Notes: a model not told the origin generated them from the sequence alone. A stretch of 64,000 nucleotides of DNA from Bacteroides sp. GM023 (GCF_014750685.1 NZ_JAAXGE010000003.1:620001-684000); one strand, 5' to 3'. Positions 23,083 to 31,835 are shown, counted from the first letter of the stretch. Translations and numbers: made by a program.

Positions 23083-24879
23083 ATGGCAATACTAAGTAAC
23101 GGTAAGTTTTATGGCTTCCTTTGTTCTGTTAAAGAAACCGGGCAAAAACTAGCAAATGGAGTTAAAGAATATGTGGAAGATTTTGTGTCCGGTTTTTCCG
23201 GATATGGATGGAAGTTATGGGAATATGTGACCGGTAAGTGGAAGTTAGAGATTGATACAATCGTGGTGCGGGAAACTATGCTTGTTTTTGAAATGCTGAT
23301 AAGCAAAGTGCGGGCGATAATAGGAGCACAAGCTATTACACAAGGCCATGGAAAAGTGAAATCAGCCCGTATCTCAGATGATGGTACAGAATATCTCATA
23401 GTTCTTGAAGATGAAGATATGAGTATTGTAACACATGATTTTGTGCGTTGTCAGACATTTACGAGTGGTAGGACAAAACTTTATCATGTGGAAGTCTTTT
23501 CTGTCGATGTAGAAACAAAGACTTTACACATTCCTTTATCAGAATTTGAACAGGATGAATTGGGTAATGTGCTTTATCCTCCTGTATCGGGCGATGAGTT
23601 GGTCCAGTTCGGTAATTCGCAGAATAAGGTTCGTCAATCTGCTATATACATGCATGCTGATGAAACAGGGCAACCGGCTATTGACGTGATGTTTGATATT
23701 GATTCAAAAAACTGGGATGGTAAAGTGAAGGTACGCGTCGGCGGCGATATTCCTGATAGCGGAGGTTTGAAAGGTTTTTATTGCGAAAACGGCATGATAA
23801 AAGGTGCTGACTCAAATGGACACACTGTGTATTGCATCTATCCTGACGGTACAGCTGAATTTGGTGACGGCTCCGCAATGTTCTGCACTGACAAGTCTGG
23901 ACATATTGCTGGTGGTGCAATCTCTTGGATATGGAATGCTGAGAAGAAAAAGTGTATATGCACCATGAAGGATGTTGTTTTAACGTGGGATAATTTGTCA
24001 GATGAAGCGAAAGAGAATTTAAAGGGCGAACCAGGTACTGATGGAAAAGATGGGATGAGAGTTTATATAACCTATAATGACAATGAGGAAGAACCGGTAA
24101 AGCCTATGGGTGATGGTACAACGGAAGGTTGGCACACGAATTTAACTGCATCCGTCATTTGGATTTCTCAAAAGGTGGCGGAAAGTCCATCTACTGGAGA
24201 ATGGGGTACACCAATAAGGTTTAAAGGTAAAGATGGAAAGCCGGGACAAGATACAAATCTTCTTCCGTGGATTGAGAAATGGAATGGGTATGCGACCGAA
24301 TTGGGAGAAGACTATATTGTAACTCCTAAAATGTTTTCAGGTACGAGATCTGCTGACGGAAAACTAACAGGCATAGTTCAGGGGAAGGACTGTTTAACAG
24401 ATAATAAAACTGGAGAGGTTCGTACAGGTATCTTTGCACTAGTTGATAATAAAATTGTATTTGAGCTTGATCCAGTGTCCAAGAAATATAGGTTTACAGG
24501 TGATTTGAATTTATTCGCTGACGATGACCATAAGATATTGGAAATAACGAGTGAGAATTTGGGGGGAAATCGTGTAATTAGACCTATGTTTACGATGAAA
24601 TCATATTCACCTAATTATCAAAAATATAACATGATCTTATTAAATGGGGATACTTTGGATATGGTAAGTGATATTCTTGGCTCGAGGTCAGCTTCAATAT
24701 CTCCTGGGTATGTTTCTATATCTGATAGGGGTGAAAATGAAAGCATAATAAATCAATTAAAAATAAGTACAAGTGGTGGCGCTTCATTATCTAGCACAGA
24801 ATGGAAAACTCCTAATAGTCTTTTGGGAGTAGGAGAGACATATGTAGACGAAAATGGCTTTTTAAGAGTTAAAATGTAA
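23083..24879 (+). CDS. phage tail protein with short collagen-like segment
   Basis: A 598-residue protein. The N-terminal 90 residues are helical with a hydrophobic core (L-V-F-E-M-L-I-S-K-V-R-A-I-I-G-A-Q), followed by beta-rich repeats (Y-C-E-N-G-M-I-K-G-A-D, D-G-T-A-E-F-G-D-G), then L-K-G-E-P-G-T-D-G-K-D-G, a short collagen-type G-x-y run near residue 315, and a C-terminal beta domain. Such proteins form tail tips or fibre shafts. Position directly after the LRR fibre suggests it belongs to the same adsorption apparatus. Gap of 12 bases to the fibre gene. Confidence 0.6.
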   Translation: MAILSNGKFYGFLCSVKETGQKLANGVKEYVEDFVSGFSGYGWKLWEYVTGKWKLEIDTIVVRETMLVFEMLISKVRAIIGAQAITQGHGKVKSARISDDGTEYLIVLEDEDMSIVTHDFVRCQTFTSGRTKLYHVEVFSVDVETKTLHIPLSEFEQDELGNVLYPPVSGDELVQFGNSQNKVRQSAIYMHADETGQPAIDVMFDIDSKNWDGKVKVRVGGDIPDSGGLKGFYCENGMIKGADSNGHTVYCIYPDGTAEFGDGSAMFCTDKSGHIAGGAISWIWNAEKKKCICTMKDVVLTWDNLSDEAKENLKGEPGTDGKDGMRVYITYNDNEEEPVKPMGDGTTEGWHTNLTASVIWISQKVAESPSTGEWGTPIRFKGKDGKPGQDTNLLPWIEKWNGYATELGEDYIVTPKMFSGTRSADGKLTGIVQGKDCLTDNKTGEVRTGIFALVDNKIVFELDPVSKKYRFTGDLNLFADDDHKILEITSENLGGNRVIRPMFTMKSYSPNYQKYNMILLNGDTLDMVSDILGSRSASISPGYVSISDRGENESIINQLKISTSGGASLSSTEWKTPNSLLGVGETYVDENGFLRVKM

Positions 24880-24909
24880 ATGCATATATAAAAGAATATA
24901 CAGAAAGAA

Positions 24910-25260
24910 ATGGGACTAAACGACTGGCTAACAATACTCGGAGCTTTAGGTGGCTTGGAAGCAATTAAATGGGTTGTTAATTTCTACGTTAACCGAAAGA
25001 CTAACGCGAGGAAAGAGGATGCGGCAGCAGATGCAGCAGAAAATGAGAATGAGAGAAAACAGATCGCCTGGCTAGAAGAACGTATTGCCCAACGAGATGC
25101 AAAAATTGATGCTATTTATGTAGAACTTCGGCAGGAACAAGCTGCTCATCTTGATGAAGTCCATAAACGGCATGAGACTGAATTAAAATTGAAAGAGTCT
25201 GATATGAAACGTTGCGAGGTACGAAAATGTCTGGAACGTGAACCACAGACTGGTTATTAA
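24910..25260 (+). CDS. membrane-anchored coiled-coil protein, possible holin-cassette member
   Basis: A 116-residue protein with one N-terminal membrane segment (W-L-T-I-L-G-A-L-G-G-L-E-A-I-K-W-V-V-N-F-Y) and a long charged coiled coil after it (residues 30-105, rich in E, K, R and A). Proteins like this stand directly before the amidase in many Bacteroides prophages. Only one membrane helix is seen, so a classical holin is not proven, but the lysis-cassette position makes this the best candidate. Confidence 0.5.
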   Translation: MGLNDWLTILGALGGLEAIKWVVNFYVNRKTNARKEDAAADAAENENERKQIAWLEERIAQRDAKIDAIYVELRQEQAAHLDEVHKRHETELKLKESDMKRCEVRKCLEREPQTGY

Positions 25261-25279
25261 TAAATAAAGAGGATTAAAG

Positions 25280-25861
25280 ATGAAAGTATTAATCGACAAT
25301 GGTCATGGTGAGAACACTCCGGGCAAACGTTCTCCGGATGGTAGATTGAGAGAATGGACTTATTCACGTGAAATTGCTGATATGGTAGTAGCCGGATTAC
25401 GCAAAAAGGGAATTGATGCAGAACGAATAGTGAAAGAAGATTCGGACATCCCTTTGTCTGAGCGATGCCGGCGGGCGAATGCCATTTACAAGGAGACAGG
25501 AAAGAAAGCTATTCTAGTTTCTATCCATTGTAATGCAGCCGGTAGCGGGACAAGTTGGGTGAATGCACATGGATGGAGTGTATTTGTTTCAAACAATGCG
25601 TCGGCCAGTAGTAAAAAGCTCGCTGCATGTCTTTGTGAAGAGGCTGAAAGTCTGAAATTGCAGGTTCGCAGGCCAGCGCCTAAACAACCATATTGGCAGC
25701 AGAATCTTGCAATCTGTCGGGATACAAATTGTCCGGCAGTGTTGACTGAAAACTTCTTTCAAGATAATAAGGATGACGTGGAGTTCCTTTTGTCTCCACA
25801 GGGTAAGGATGTTGTTGCACGGATTCATATTGAGGGAATAACTAAATACTTAGGATTATGA
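25280..25861 (+). CDS. N-acetylmuramoyl-L-alanine amidase (Amidase_3), phage endolysin
   Basis: A 193-residue protein without a signal peptide. I-D-N-G-H-G-E-N-T-P-G-K holds the first zinc histidine, S-I-H-C-N-A-A the second, and L-T-E-N-F-F has the catalytic glutamate: the order expected for Amidase_3 zinc amidases, which cut the bond between muramic acid and the stem peptide. The short length without wall-binding repeats is normal for Gram-negative phages. It is preceded by the membrane protein and overlaps the spanin-like gene by four bases, forming a lysis cassette. Confidence 0.9.
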   Translation: MKVLIDNGHGENTPGKRSPDGRLREWTYSREIADMVVAGLRKKGIDAERIVKEDSDIPLSERCRRANAIYKETGKKAILVSIHCNAAGSGTSWVNAHGWSVFVSNNASASSKKLAACLCEEAESLKLQVRRPAPKQPYWQQNLAICRDTNCPAVLTENFFQDNKDDVEFLLSPQGKDVVARIHIEGITKYLGL

Positions 25862-26256
25862 AAGCACTGATTTATATAACCATATTCCTGATGTCGGGAA
25901 TATGGTTTGCTTCATGCCGGACTCAATATATCCCTGTAGAGACTGTGAGAACCGAATATAAAGCACGTGATAGTATCCGGGTTGACAGCATCTATAATCA
26001 GGATAGTATCTATGTACTTGTTAAAGGTGATACTGTATATCAGTATAGATATAAGTACCTGTACAAGTATCAATATCTAAACAGGACGGATACGATGATT
26101 AAGATTGATTCAGTGCAGGTTCCTTATCCGGTAGAGAAGCAATTAAGCCGGTGGCAATCTATCAAAATGGAGTTGGGCGGGTGGGCATTCGGAATTATAA
26201 TATTGTTTATTCTGATAATAATCGGCCGAATAATATTCAAATTAAAGAAGAGGTAG
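25858..26256 (+). CDS. unimolecular-spanin-like protein (lipobox plus C-terminal membrane helix)
   Basis: A 132-residue protein. The N-terminus M-K-A-L-I-Y-I-T-I-F-L-M-S-G-I-W-F-A-S-C is a lipoprotein signal with Cys20. The middle (residues 30-90) is a polar stretch of repeated Y, K, D and V (Y-Q-Y-R-Y-K-Y-L-Y-K-Y-Q-Y). The C-terminus holds a strong membrane helix (G-I-I-I-L-F-I-L-I-I-I-G-R-I-I-F) ending in K-L-K-K-R. An outer-membrane lipid anchor plus an inner-membrane helix in one chain is the design of u-spanins, which fuse the two membranes at lysis. Size and cassette position agree. No sequence homology is claimed. Confidence 0.65.
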   Translation: MKALIYITIFLMSGIWFASCRTQYIPVETVRTEYKARDSIRVDSIYNQDSIYVLVKGDTVYQYRYKYLYKYQYLNRTDTMIKIDSVQVPYPVEKQLSRWQSIKMELGGWAFGIIILFILIIIGRIIFKLKKR

Positions 26257-26282
26257 CTCAAAATAAGCTACCCTTTTCTTTT
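26252..26282 (+). terminator. terminator after the lysis cassette
   Basis: GGTAGCT (26252-26258) pairs with AGCTACC (26266-26272), followed by a T-rich run. It separates the late genes from the opposing integrase. Confidence 0.75.
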
Positions 26283-26321
26283 AATAAATACCCCTTAGAA
26301 TATTTTGTTGTAGGTTGTAAG

Positions 26322-27542
26322 CTATATGTCTGGAAATTCATTCAGAATTTTATTGCTTTTTACTGCAAAATTTCTTTTAATATATCTTTCTGTTGTATCA
26401 ATTGACTTATGTCGGAAATGACGCTGTAATTCCCATGTATCTATTCCCTCATTTACTAATTTAACACCACCTGTATGTTTAAAACTGTATAGTTTATATT
26501 GAGGTGAGATATTGAGTCTATTGCGTATTTTATCAAACCTAAATCTAAAATTATTCTTTCCTAACATAACTTTGCCAGGGATGCCATTATGAGAAAATAG
26601 ATAAAATTCTTTTGGATGGGTGTCGAGATTCAGAACGCTATACATGTATTCATATAGTTGCCGCGGAATGTTTACTGATTCCGTTTGTTGATTCTTGCTA
26701 ATATCTTTAGGAACTGTTATAATGTGGTTGTCGAAGTCTATATCTCCAATTTGTAACTGCCGAAGTTCATTTGGACGGATGGCACAATAATATTCCATCT
26801 GACAGACTAACCATAATTGAGGATCATGTTCTTTCATGTGCATTGACAGAAGTTGACGCTCCCGATCAGGAATAGGCTTTGCAGCTTCGTCTTTAATAGC
26901 TCCCATATTAGGGATGTCGTGTACAGGGTTAACATCTATGACTTTTTTAGCTTTTAATAAGTAGTCAAAGAATCCATGTAGTATTTGAGCATACTTCTTC
27001 ACGGTTCTTCTACTAACGTTATGTTTTTCTACGATATAACACAAAAACTCACAGATTGACTCTTGCCCAAAGAAGCAAACACCTTTTTTGTCTAGTTCAG
27101 ATTGTTCTGCCCATTCACAAAATATGCGGAGCTTGGATTTATATGTCTGAAAGGAGTGTGGGATTACTTCTACTTTTTTAATAGCCAAGAAATCCGATAG
27201 GTATGTGCGTAGGCCAATAGAACCTTTTCTTTCATTACCCCATCTTTTTACTATATTATGATATAATAATTCATCATTATAGTTAATCTCTTTTTCTAAG
27301 AATGGAATTTCCCCCTTAGCAAATTTCTCCTTAATACCATTTATGATTTTCTCTGCGAAAGCGTAACGCTCCTCTTTGGTCTTTAATTTTGCGAAGCCTG
27401 TATAAACCCGGAAGCGTTTCATCTCATCTGTTCGAGGATTGCGACAAGAGTATTCCACGAACCATGTTTTAGCCAAATCGCCACCACAATCTTTAAGCTG
27501 TGGTAGGATAACAATAGATTTTTGTTTTGCCATAATAATCAC
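26322..27542 (-). CDS. int: tyrosine recombinase (element integrase)
   Basis: A 406-residue phage integrase. An N-terminal arm-binding region, a core-binding SAM-like helix region (about 110-200), then the catalytic domain: the box I arginine in C-A-I-R-P-N-E-L-R-Q-L, a lysine strand around I-T-V-P-K-D-I-S-K, box II in S-F-K-H-T-G-G-V, the later histidine in H-F-R-H-K-S-I-D-T-T and the nucleophile tyrosine in E-R-Y-I-K. The reverse orientation at the outer edge, next to two tRNA-Pro genes, marks the right end of the integrated element. The attachment site is probably between 27543 and the tRNA 3' end at 27655. Confidence 0.9.
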   Translation of the reverse strand: MIIMAKQKSIVILPQLKDCGGDLAKTWFVEYSCRNPRTDEMKRFRVYTGFAKLKTKEERYAFAEKIINGIKEKFAKGEIPFLEKEINYNDELLYHNIVKRWGNERKGSIGLRTYLSDFLAIKKVEVIPHSFQTYKSKLRIFCEWAEQSELDKKGVCFFGQESICEFLCYIVEKHNVSRRTVKKYAQILHGFFDYLLKAKKVIDVNPVHDIPNMGAIKDEAAKPIPDRERQLLSMHMKEHDPQLWLVCQMEYYCAIRPNELRQLQIGDIDFDNHIITVPKDISKNQQTESVNIPRQLYEYMYSVLNLDTHPKEFYLFSHNGIPGKVMLGKNNFRFRFDKIRNRLNISPQYKLYSFKHTGGVKLVNEGIDTWELQRHFRHKSIDTTERYIKRNFAVKSNKILNEFPDI

Positions 27543-27654
27543 TTTTAATTGTATGTTGACGATTTACCAACTAAAAGACAATTATAGACATTTTTAAGAA
27601 CGACTTAACTTAGAATCCAAATTGCTTGTAACTCATTGATATTCTTTGTTTTTG

Positions 27655-27729
27655 TCGGGATACCAAGATTCGAACTTGGGCCCCCCTGCTCCCAAAGCAG
27701 GTGCGCTAACCGGACTGCGCTACATCCCG
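27655..27729 (-). tRNA. tRNA-Pro(TGG), first copy
   Basis: A complete cloverleaf on the reverse strand: acceptor CGGGATG/TATCCCG, anticodon stem CCTGC/GCAGG with loop TTTGGGA (anticodon TGG), T-arm CCAAG-TTCGAAT-CTTGG. CCA is not encoded. Lies 113 bases from the integrase start, a typical integration target. Confidence 0.93.
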
Positions 27730-27766
27730 AAATGCTTTATTCATCGAACTTCCTCTTTCTTTGTAG

Positions 27767-27841
27767 TCGGGGTAGCGGGATTCGAACCCACGACCCCCTG
27801 CTCCCAAAGCAGGTGCGCTAACCGGACTGCGCTACACCCCG
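27767..27841 (-). tRNA. tRNA-Pro(TGG), second copy
   Basis: Acceptor CGGGGTG/TACCCCG, the same anticodon arm as the first copy (TGG), T-arm GTGGG-TTCGAAT-CCCGC. 37 bases from the first copy, so the two share a transcript. The differing acceptor and T-arm sequences show these are paralogues, not an attachment-site duplication. Confidence 0.93.
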
Positions 27842-27877
27842 CTACTTTTTGAAGGGTTGTTCTTTTCAAAAGCGGTG

Positions 27878-27908
27878 CAAAGATAGGGAGTATTTTTTAA
27901 TTAACAAT
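27878..27908 (-). promoter_or_regulatory. promoter of the tRNA-Pro pair
   Basis: On the reverse strand: ATTG (27905-27908), 19 bases, TATCTTTG (27878-27885). Predicted start about 27874, 33 bases before the tRNA 5' end. Confidence 0.65.
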
Positions 27909-27954
27909 AGACAAACGGATGTTTTTTATTGATTAATTTTCAATACCCTGAATT

Positions 27955-28707
27955 TCATAGCTTTGCGGCTGCACTTTTTTTCTTGGCAGAAATCAAAAGC
28001 ATCATAGGACGCCGCAATTCATCCTTCATTCCCGGAATAGTGTTTAGCATCACTTCATCGGGTTGTGGCTCTATCAGTTCACATATCTCAAAACCGGTTT
28101 GAAGAAGACCATTGATGTAAGTTGTTAGTGTTTTGTGGTACTTAATGACTTCTTCACCTAAAAAGACCGCGGTGCGTTTACCTTCTGCAAAATAGCGGTC
28201 TACCGGCCAATGAACACGATTCCCGGCTTGGTCGTAATGCCAATCCTGATTACCATAGGCAGTGAATATCGGGTGCTCCACTGAAAAGACAAAGGAACCG
28301 TCTAAGGTCAGGCAACTATTGATTTTCCGGGAAATATCCATAAAATTCTCAAGATAATGGAACGTTAAGGAACTGATAACAATGTCATAAGAATCCACTT
28401 GAAAGTCAAAATCTTCAATTGCCATACATTTATATTCGATGAGTGGAGAAGGATTTCTTTTTCTGGCTTCTTCCAACATCTTTTCAGAAATATCAATGCC
28501 GGTCACTTTTGTTGCCCCATGCTCTATGGCATAAATGCAGTGCCATCCGAATCCACATCCTAAGTCTAATACTCTTTTGCCTTTGAAATCCGGTAGCATT
28601 TTTTGTAATGTATGCCATTCTCCAGCACCTTTCAGTCCTTCTACCGAACGACTCATTTGAGAATATTGACTGAAGAAACGGTCATCATCATATTTATTTT
28701 CTTTCAT
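27955..28707 (-). CDS. class I SAM-dependent methyltransferase
   Basis: A 250-residue protein with an intact Rossmann SAM site: V-L-D-L-G-C-G-F-G-W-H (motif I, about residue 46), G-I-D-I-S-E-K-M-L (motif II) and Y-D-I-V-I-S-S-L-T-F-H-Y (motif IV). The C-terminus ends in basic K-K-K-S-A-A-A-K. This is a UbiE/Methyltransf_11-type enzyme; the substrate cannot be told from sequence. A perfect -7 box (TATATTTG, 28740-28747 reverse) gives a leader of about 30 bases. First chromosomal gene after the tRNAs. Confidence 0.85.
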   Translation of the reverse strand: MKENKYDDDRFFSQYSQMSRSVEGLKGAGEWHTLQKMLPDFKGKRVLDLGCGFGWHCIYAIEHGATKVTGIDISEKMLEEARKRNPSPLIEYKCMAIEDFDFQVDSYDIVISSLTFHYLENFMDISRKINSCLTLDGSFVFSVEHPIFTAYGNQDWHYDQAGNRVHWPVDRYFAEGKRTAVFLGEEVIKYHKTLTTYINGLLQTGFEICELIEPQPDEVMLNTIPGMKDELRRPMMLLISAKKKSAAAKL

Positions 28708-28739
28708 AATTTACTTAAGCGGATTGTTGAATAAGGATA

Positions 28740-28747
28740 CAAATATA
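28740..28747 (-). promoter_or_regulatory. -7 box for the methyltransferase
   Basis: TATATTTG on the reverse strand, a perfect TAnnTTTG. No good -33 TTTG at the usual distance. Confidence 0.5.
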
Positions 28748-28856
28748 TGATTTAGTTCATATACTATATGAAAGATATGCATAAATAATCCGTAAGCATG
28801 AACCATCTTTTGATGTTTTCTGTTCTCTAAGTAGAAATTTAAAATAGAATTGCCTT

Positions 28857-29054
28857 ATGAAAACGAAAAAACAGAAAGGAACAAATGAAAAAGAAATGCA
28901 GCATTTGTTGGAACAAAAAGGATATGAAAGAATGGTAAATGAGATTGTGCCCGTGCAACAGGCAGAGGCTTATCGTAAACCGACTCATAAAGCTGTAAAG
29001 GAAGCCGTAAAGGAATTGAATCCTGATACGAACAGCTTAGGCAGCAGAGGGTGA
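28857..29054 (+). CDS. hypothetical small basic protein, 65 aa
   Basis: Reads M-K-T-K-K-Q-K-G-T-N-E-K-E-M-Q-H-L-L-E-Q-K-G-Y-E-R-M-V-N-E-I, helical and lysine-rich, without signal peptide or membrane segment. It stands alone and convergent to the histidine kinase operon, with 46 bases between them. No family was recognised. The normal codon pattern and clean start support a real gene. Confidence 0.45.
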   Translation: MKTKKQKGTNEKEMQHLLEQKGYERMVNEIVPVQQAEAYRKPTHKAVKEAVKELNPDTNSLGSRG

Positions 29055-29100
29055 ATCCACTCTCTGCCACCTGTTGGCGGAATTATTTAATAGATAAGTT

Positions 29101-30375
29101 TCATTTAGGGAAAGTGAGGATAAAACAGCTTCCTTTTCCTGATTCGGATTTTACATTGATACTTCCATCATGTAAAGTCATAATTTGCTTGCATAGGCTT
29201 AGTCCAATGCCCGAACCGGATGTTTTGGTAGTGAAGAAAGGAACGAAGATTTTATCCATAACATCGGGCAGAATGCCTTCTCCATTATCGGATATTGTTA
29301 TAGCTTTGTTTATAGTGGTAGAGACTATTTTTATTTTTATCTTTTTTTCAGTTCTCCGGTCGCATGCTTCACAGGCATTTTTCAGCAGGTTGATAAGCAC
29401 CTGTTCTATTTGTGTCCGGTCTACATATAGGTATAAATCAGATGCCGGCGTTTCGAAATGGATATATTCTTCAGGAAATAACTTTTTTAGATCCATAAAC
29501 AATTCTGCTACAAATACCTTGGAGAGGACAGGAGTCGGAATTCGTGTCAGTCGTCTATAATTTTCTACAAATTCTAATAATCCTTTGCTTCTTCTATGGA
29601 TGGTCAACATGGCTTGTAACATGACAGAGTATTCTTTATCTTCAAGGTGTGCTGAAACTTCTCTTTCACTTAATGTTTCCGAAAGAGAAATAATAGGGGT
29701 GATGGAATTCATAATTTCATGTGTCAATACACGAATAAGTTTTTGCCATGCTTCCATTTCATTTCGTTCCAGTACGGAATGAATATTTTTCAAGCTGATG
29801 AGCCGTTGTTCTTTTCCCTGCGTGGAAAATGTGGTATAAGAAATCGCCATCTCCAAAATAGTACTGTTTCGCTCGATTCGGATAATGGAAGTATCATTGA
29901 TATTGGATACTTCTTGTAATGTTTCCGGTAGTTGCGATATCTGTCCCAAATGAATAATTGCTGCTTGATTCATCCATTCTATATGTCCCGCAGCATCGGC
30001 CACAAGTACAGCAGTATCTACCTTATTTAATAAGTTTTCATAATATTGATGCTTGATTTCTTCCGCTAGCAGTTTTTTACGAAAGTCTTTTAGGGTATCA
30101 GACAGCTCTTCAGCCCACTCATTCATCATTTTATTTTTGAAAGGCGGATGGAAAGTCTGCATCATATCGTTGTAGCGAAGTCCGTCTGTCAATCGCCTTA
30201 ACAGGGCAATTTGCTTAAACTGTATACGGTAGAGATGTACGCCGGTGACTATCAGAAATATAATGCAGATGATAGTACTGAACCATAATTGCTTTTGAAA
30301 CAACAAACAACTGCTGATAGAAAGCAGGAATATAAATAAAATATGCAGGATTATATTGATTTCAAATCGTTTCAT
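29101..30375 (-). CDS. membrane sensor histidine kinase (NtrY/NtrB-like)
   Basis: A 424-residue kinase. Two N-terminal membrane helices (about residues 7-25 and 30-48) with almost no periplasmic loop, a PAS-like sensory region (about 105-185), the phospho-acceptor box R-V-L-T-H-E-I-M-N-S-I-T-P (His about 214), then N, G1 and G2 boxes of the ATPase domain: L-L-K-N-A-C-E-A, S-D-N-G-E-G-I and G-S-G-I-G-L-S-L-C. The short loop suggests it senses a membrane or intracellular signal. It overlaps the activator gene upstream by four bases, so the pair is translated together. Confidence 0.88.
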   Translation of the reverse strand: MKRFEINIILHILFIFLLSISSCLLFQKQLWFSTIICIIFLIVTGVHLYRIQFKQIALLRRLTDGLRYNDMMQTFHPPFKNKMMNEWAEELSDTLKDFRKKLLAEEIKHQYYENLLNKVDTAVLVADAAGHIEWMNQAAIIHLGQISQLPETLQEVSNINDTSIIRIERNSTILEMAISYTTFSTQGKEQRLISLKNIHSVLERNEMEAWQKLIRVLTHEIMNSITPIISLSETLSEREVSAHLEDKEYSVMLQAMLTIHRRSKGLLEFVENYRRLTRIPTPVLSKVFVAELFMDLKKLFPEEYIHFETPASDLYLYVDRTQIEQVLINLLKNACEACDRRTEKKIKIKIVSTTINKAITISDNGEGILPDVMDKIFVPFFTTKTSGSGIGLSLCKQIMTLHDGSINVKSESGKGSCFILTFPK

Positions 30376-31748
30376 AAGCCTAGTTTTTCAAGTTTGCGAT
30401 ATAATGCAAAGCGGGTAATCCCCAAATAGTCAGCAGCACGGGAAATATTTCCTTCACTGATTCGTAGTGCTTTTTCGATAGCTTGCCGTTCAAGTTGTTC
30501 CAGGTTTAATATTATTTCCTCGTCCTTTTTCTGTTTGGGAGTGGCATGGAAAAGGAAGTTTTCGGGTTTCAACATAGAGCCATCTCCTAAGATTACGGCG
30601 CGTTCTATCGTATGTTGCAGCTCTCTTACATTTCCCGGCCATGTATATTTCAGTAATTTGCTTTTTGCTTCCCGCGTCAGTCCGCGCATTTCTTTTTTAT
30701 ATTTACGTGCATAACGGTCTAAAAAATATTCGGCAAGCAAGATTATATCATTACCACGTTCACGGAGAGGAGGTATATGGATTTCAATCGTGTTGATGCG
30801 GTATAGTAAGTCCTGGCGAAAATTTCCCTCTTCTACCATTTGCCGGATATCAGCATTGGTCGCACAGATTAAGCGGACATCAATAGGAGCAGTTTGCGTA
30901 CTTCCCAAACGACTGATTTGTTTCTTTTCGATGGCTGTAAGTAGCTTGGATTGCATAGGGATTGAAAGATTTCCGATTTCATCCAAAAATAAAGTTCCGT
31001 TGGTTGCCACTTCCATTCGTCCGGCTTTTGACTTCCTGGCATCTGTGAAAGCTCCTTTCTCGAAACCAAACAATTCACTTTCAAATAATTGTTCGGGAAT
31101 ACTTCCCAAGTCAATGGTGACAAAAGGCTTGCCGTATCGTGGGGAACAGCGGTATAGCAAGCGTGCAATTACATCTTTTCCTGTACCGTTTTCTCCAAGA
31201 ATCAGTATATTAGCATCTGTATTACTCAATTTGTTTATTGTTGCAAATACTTCTTGCATAGCCGATGACTCTCCTATGATTTCGTTATCCGAAGTGCTTT
31301 GTCCGCTAAGGACTTCGACTTGTTCTTTCAGAATATTCACTTCTTGCCGGGATTGACGTAACCGCATACCGGAAGTCAGTGTGGCCAGTAGCTTTTCTTT
31401 TTCCCAAGGCTTAGGTATAAAATCTGTTGCACCGGCTTTAATAGCCCGGACGGCTTTATCCGTATCCGCATAGGCAGTCATGAAAATAACAATAGCTTGT
31501 GGATCCATCTGCAATATCTGTTGCAGGCTTTCAAACCCTTCTTGTCCACTGATGGCATCACGGCTGAAGTTCATATCCAATAAAATAAGATCGGGATGGA
31601 AGGTATTCATGAAATGTTCTATTTTGTCGGGACTGGTTGCCACTTTAATCTTTTCCGCATAAGGTTCCAATAAGAGGTTGAGCGCAAAGAGTACATCCTC
31701 GTTATCATCTACTATAAGTATCTTTCCTAATTTGTTTACTTCTTCCAT
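30372..31748 (-). CDS. sigma-54-dependent response regulator (NtrC family)
   Basis: A 458-residue protein. Receiver domain (about 8-125) with V-D-D-N and the phospho-acceptor in L-I-L-L-D-M-N-F; AAA+ domain (about 150-385) with Walker A G-E-N-G-T-G-K-D, the sigma-54 loop as G-A-F-T-D-A (usual form GAFTGA), Walker B T-L-F-L-D-E-I and the R-finger region; and a Fis-type HTH at the end (N-I-S-R-A-A-D-Y-L-G-I-T). The partner kinase follows immediately. A sigma-54 promoter faces away from it at 32027, so it most likely activates the exporter operon. Confidence 0.9.
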   Translation of the reverse strand: MEEVNKLGKILIVDDNEDVLFALNLLLEPYAEKIKVATSPDKIEHFMNTFHPDLILLDMNFSRDAISGQEGFESLQQILQMDPQAIVIFMTAYADTDKAVRAIKAGATDFIPKPWEKEKLLATLTSGMRLRQSRQEVNILKEQVEVLSGQSTSDNEIIGESSAMQEVFATINKLSNTDANILILGENGTGKDVIARLLYRCSPRYGKPFVTIDLGSIPEQLFESELFGFEKGAFTDARKSKAGRMEVATNGTLFLDEIGNLSIPMQSKLLTAIEKKQISRLGSTQTAPIDVRLICATNADIRQMVEEGNFRQDLLYRINTIEIHIPPLRERGNDIILLAEYFLDRYARKYKKEMRGLTREAKSKLLKYTWPGNVRELQHTIERAVILGDGSMLKPENFLFHATPKQKKDEEIILNLEQLERQAIEKALRISEGNISRAADYLGITRFALYRKLEKLGL

Positions 31749-31796
31749 ATACTATGTTTATTAGATTCAGTCCTTTGCTTACTGACATCCGATGTA

Positions 31797-31835
31797 CGAG
31801 ATGCTCATCTGGAGCATAACGAGATGAGCATCTCG
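31797..31835. repeat. 14-bp perfect inverted repeat upstream of the response regulator
   Basis: CGAGATGCTCATCT (31797-31810) and its exact complement (31822-31835) around an 11-base loop. It lies 48-87 bases upstream of the regulator start, in its likely leader or operator. No T-run on either side, so not a plain terminator. Confidence 0.65.

Noticed and set aside
27655..27841. The two tRNA-Pro genes as attachment-site duplication
   Set aside because: They differ in acceptor and T-arm sequence and are spaced as a normal tandem pair.
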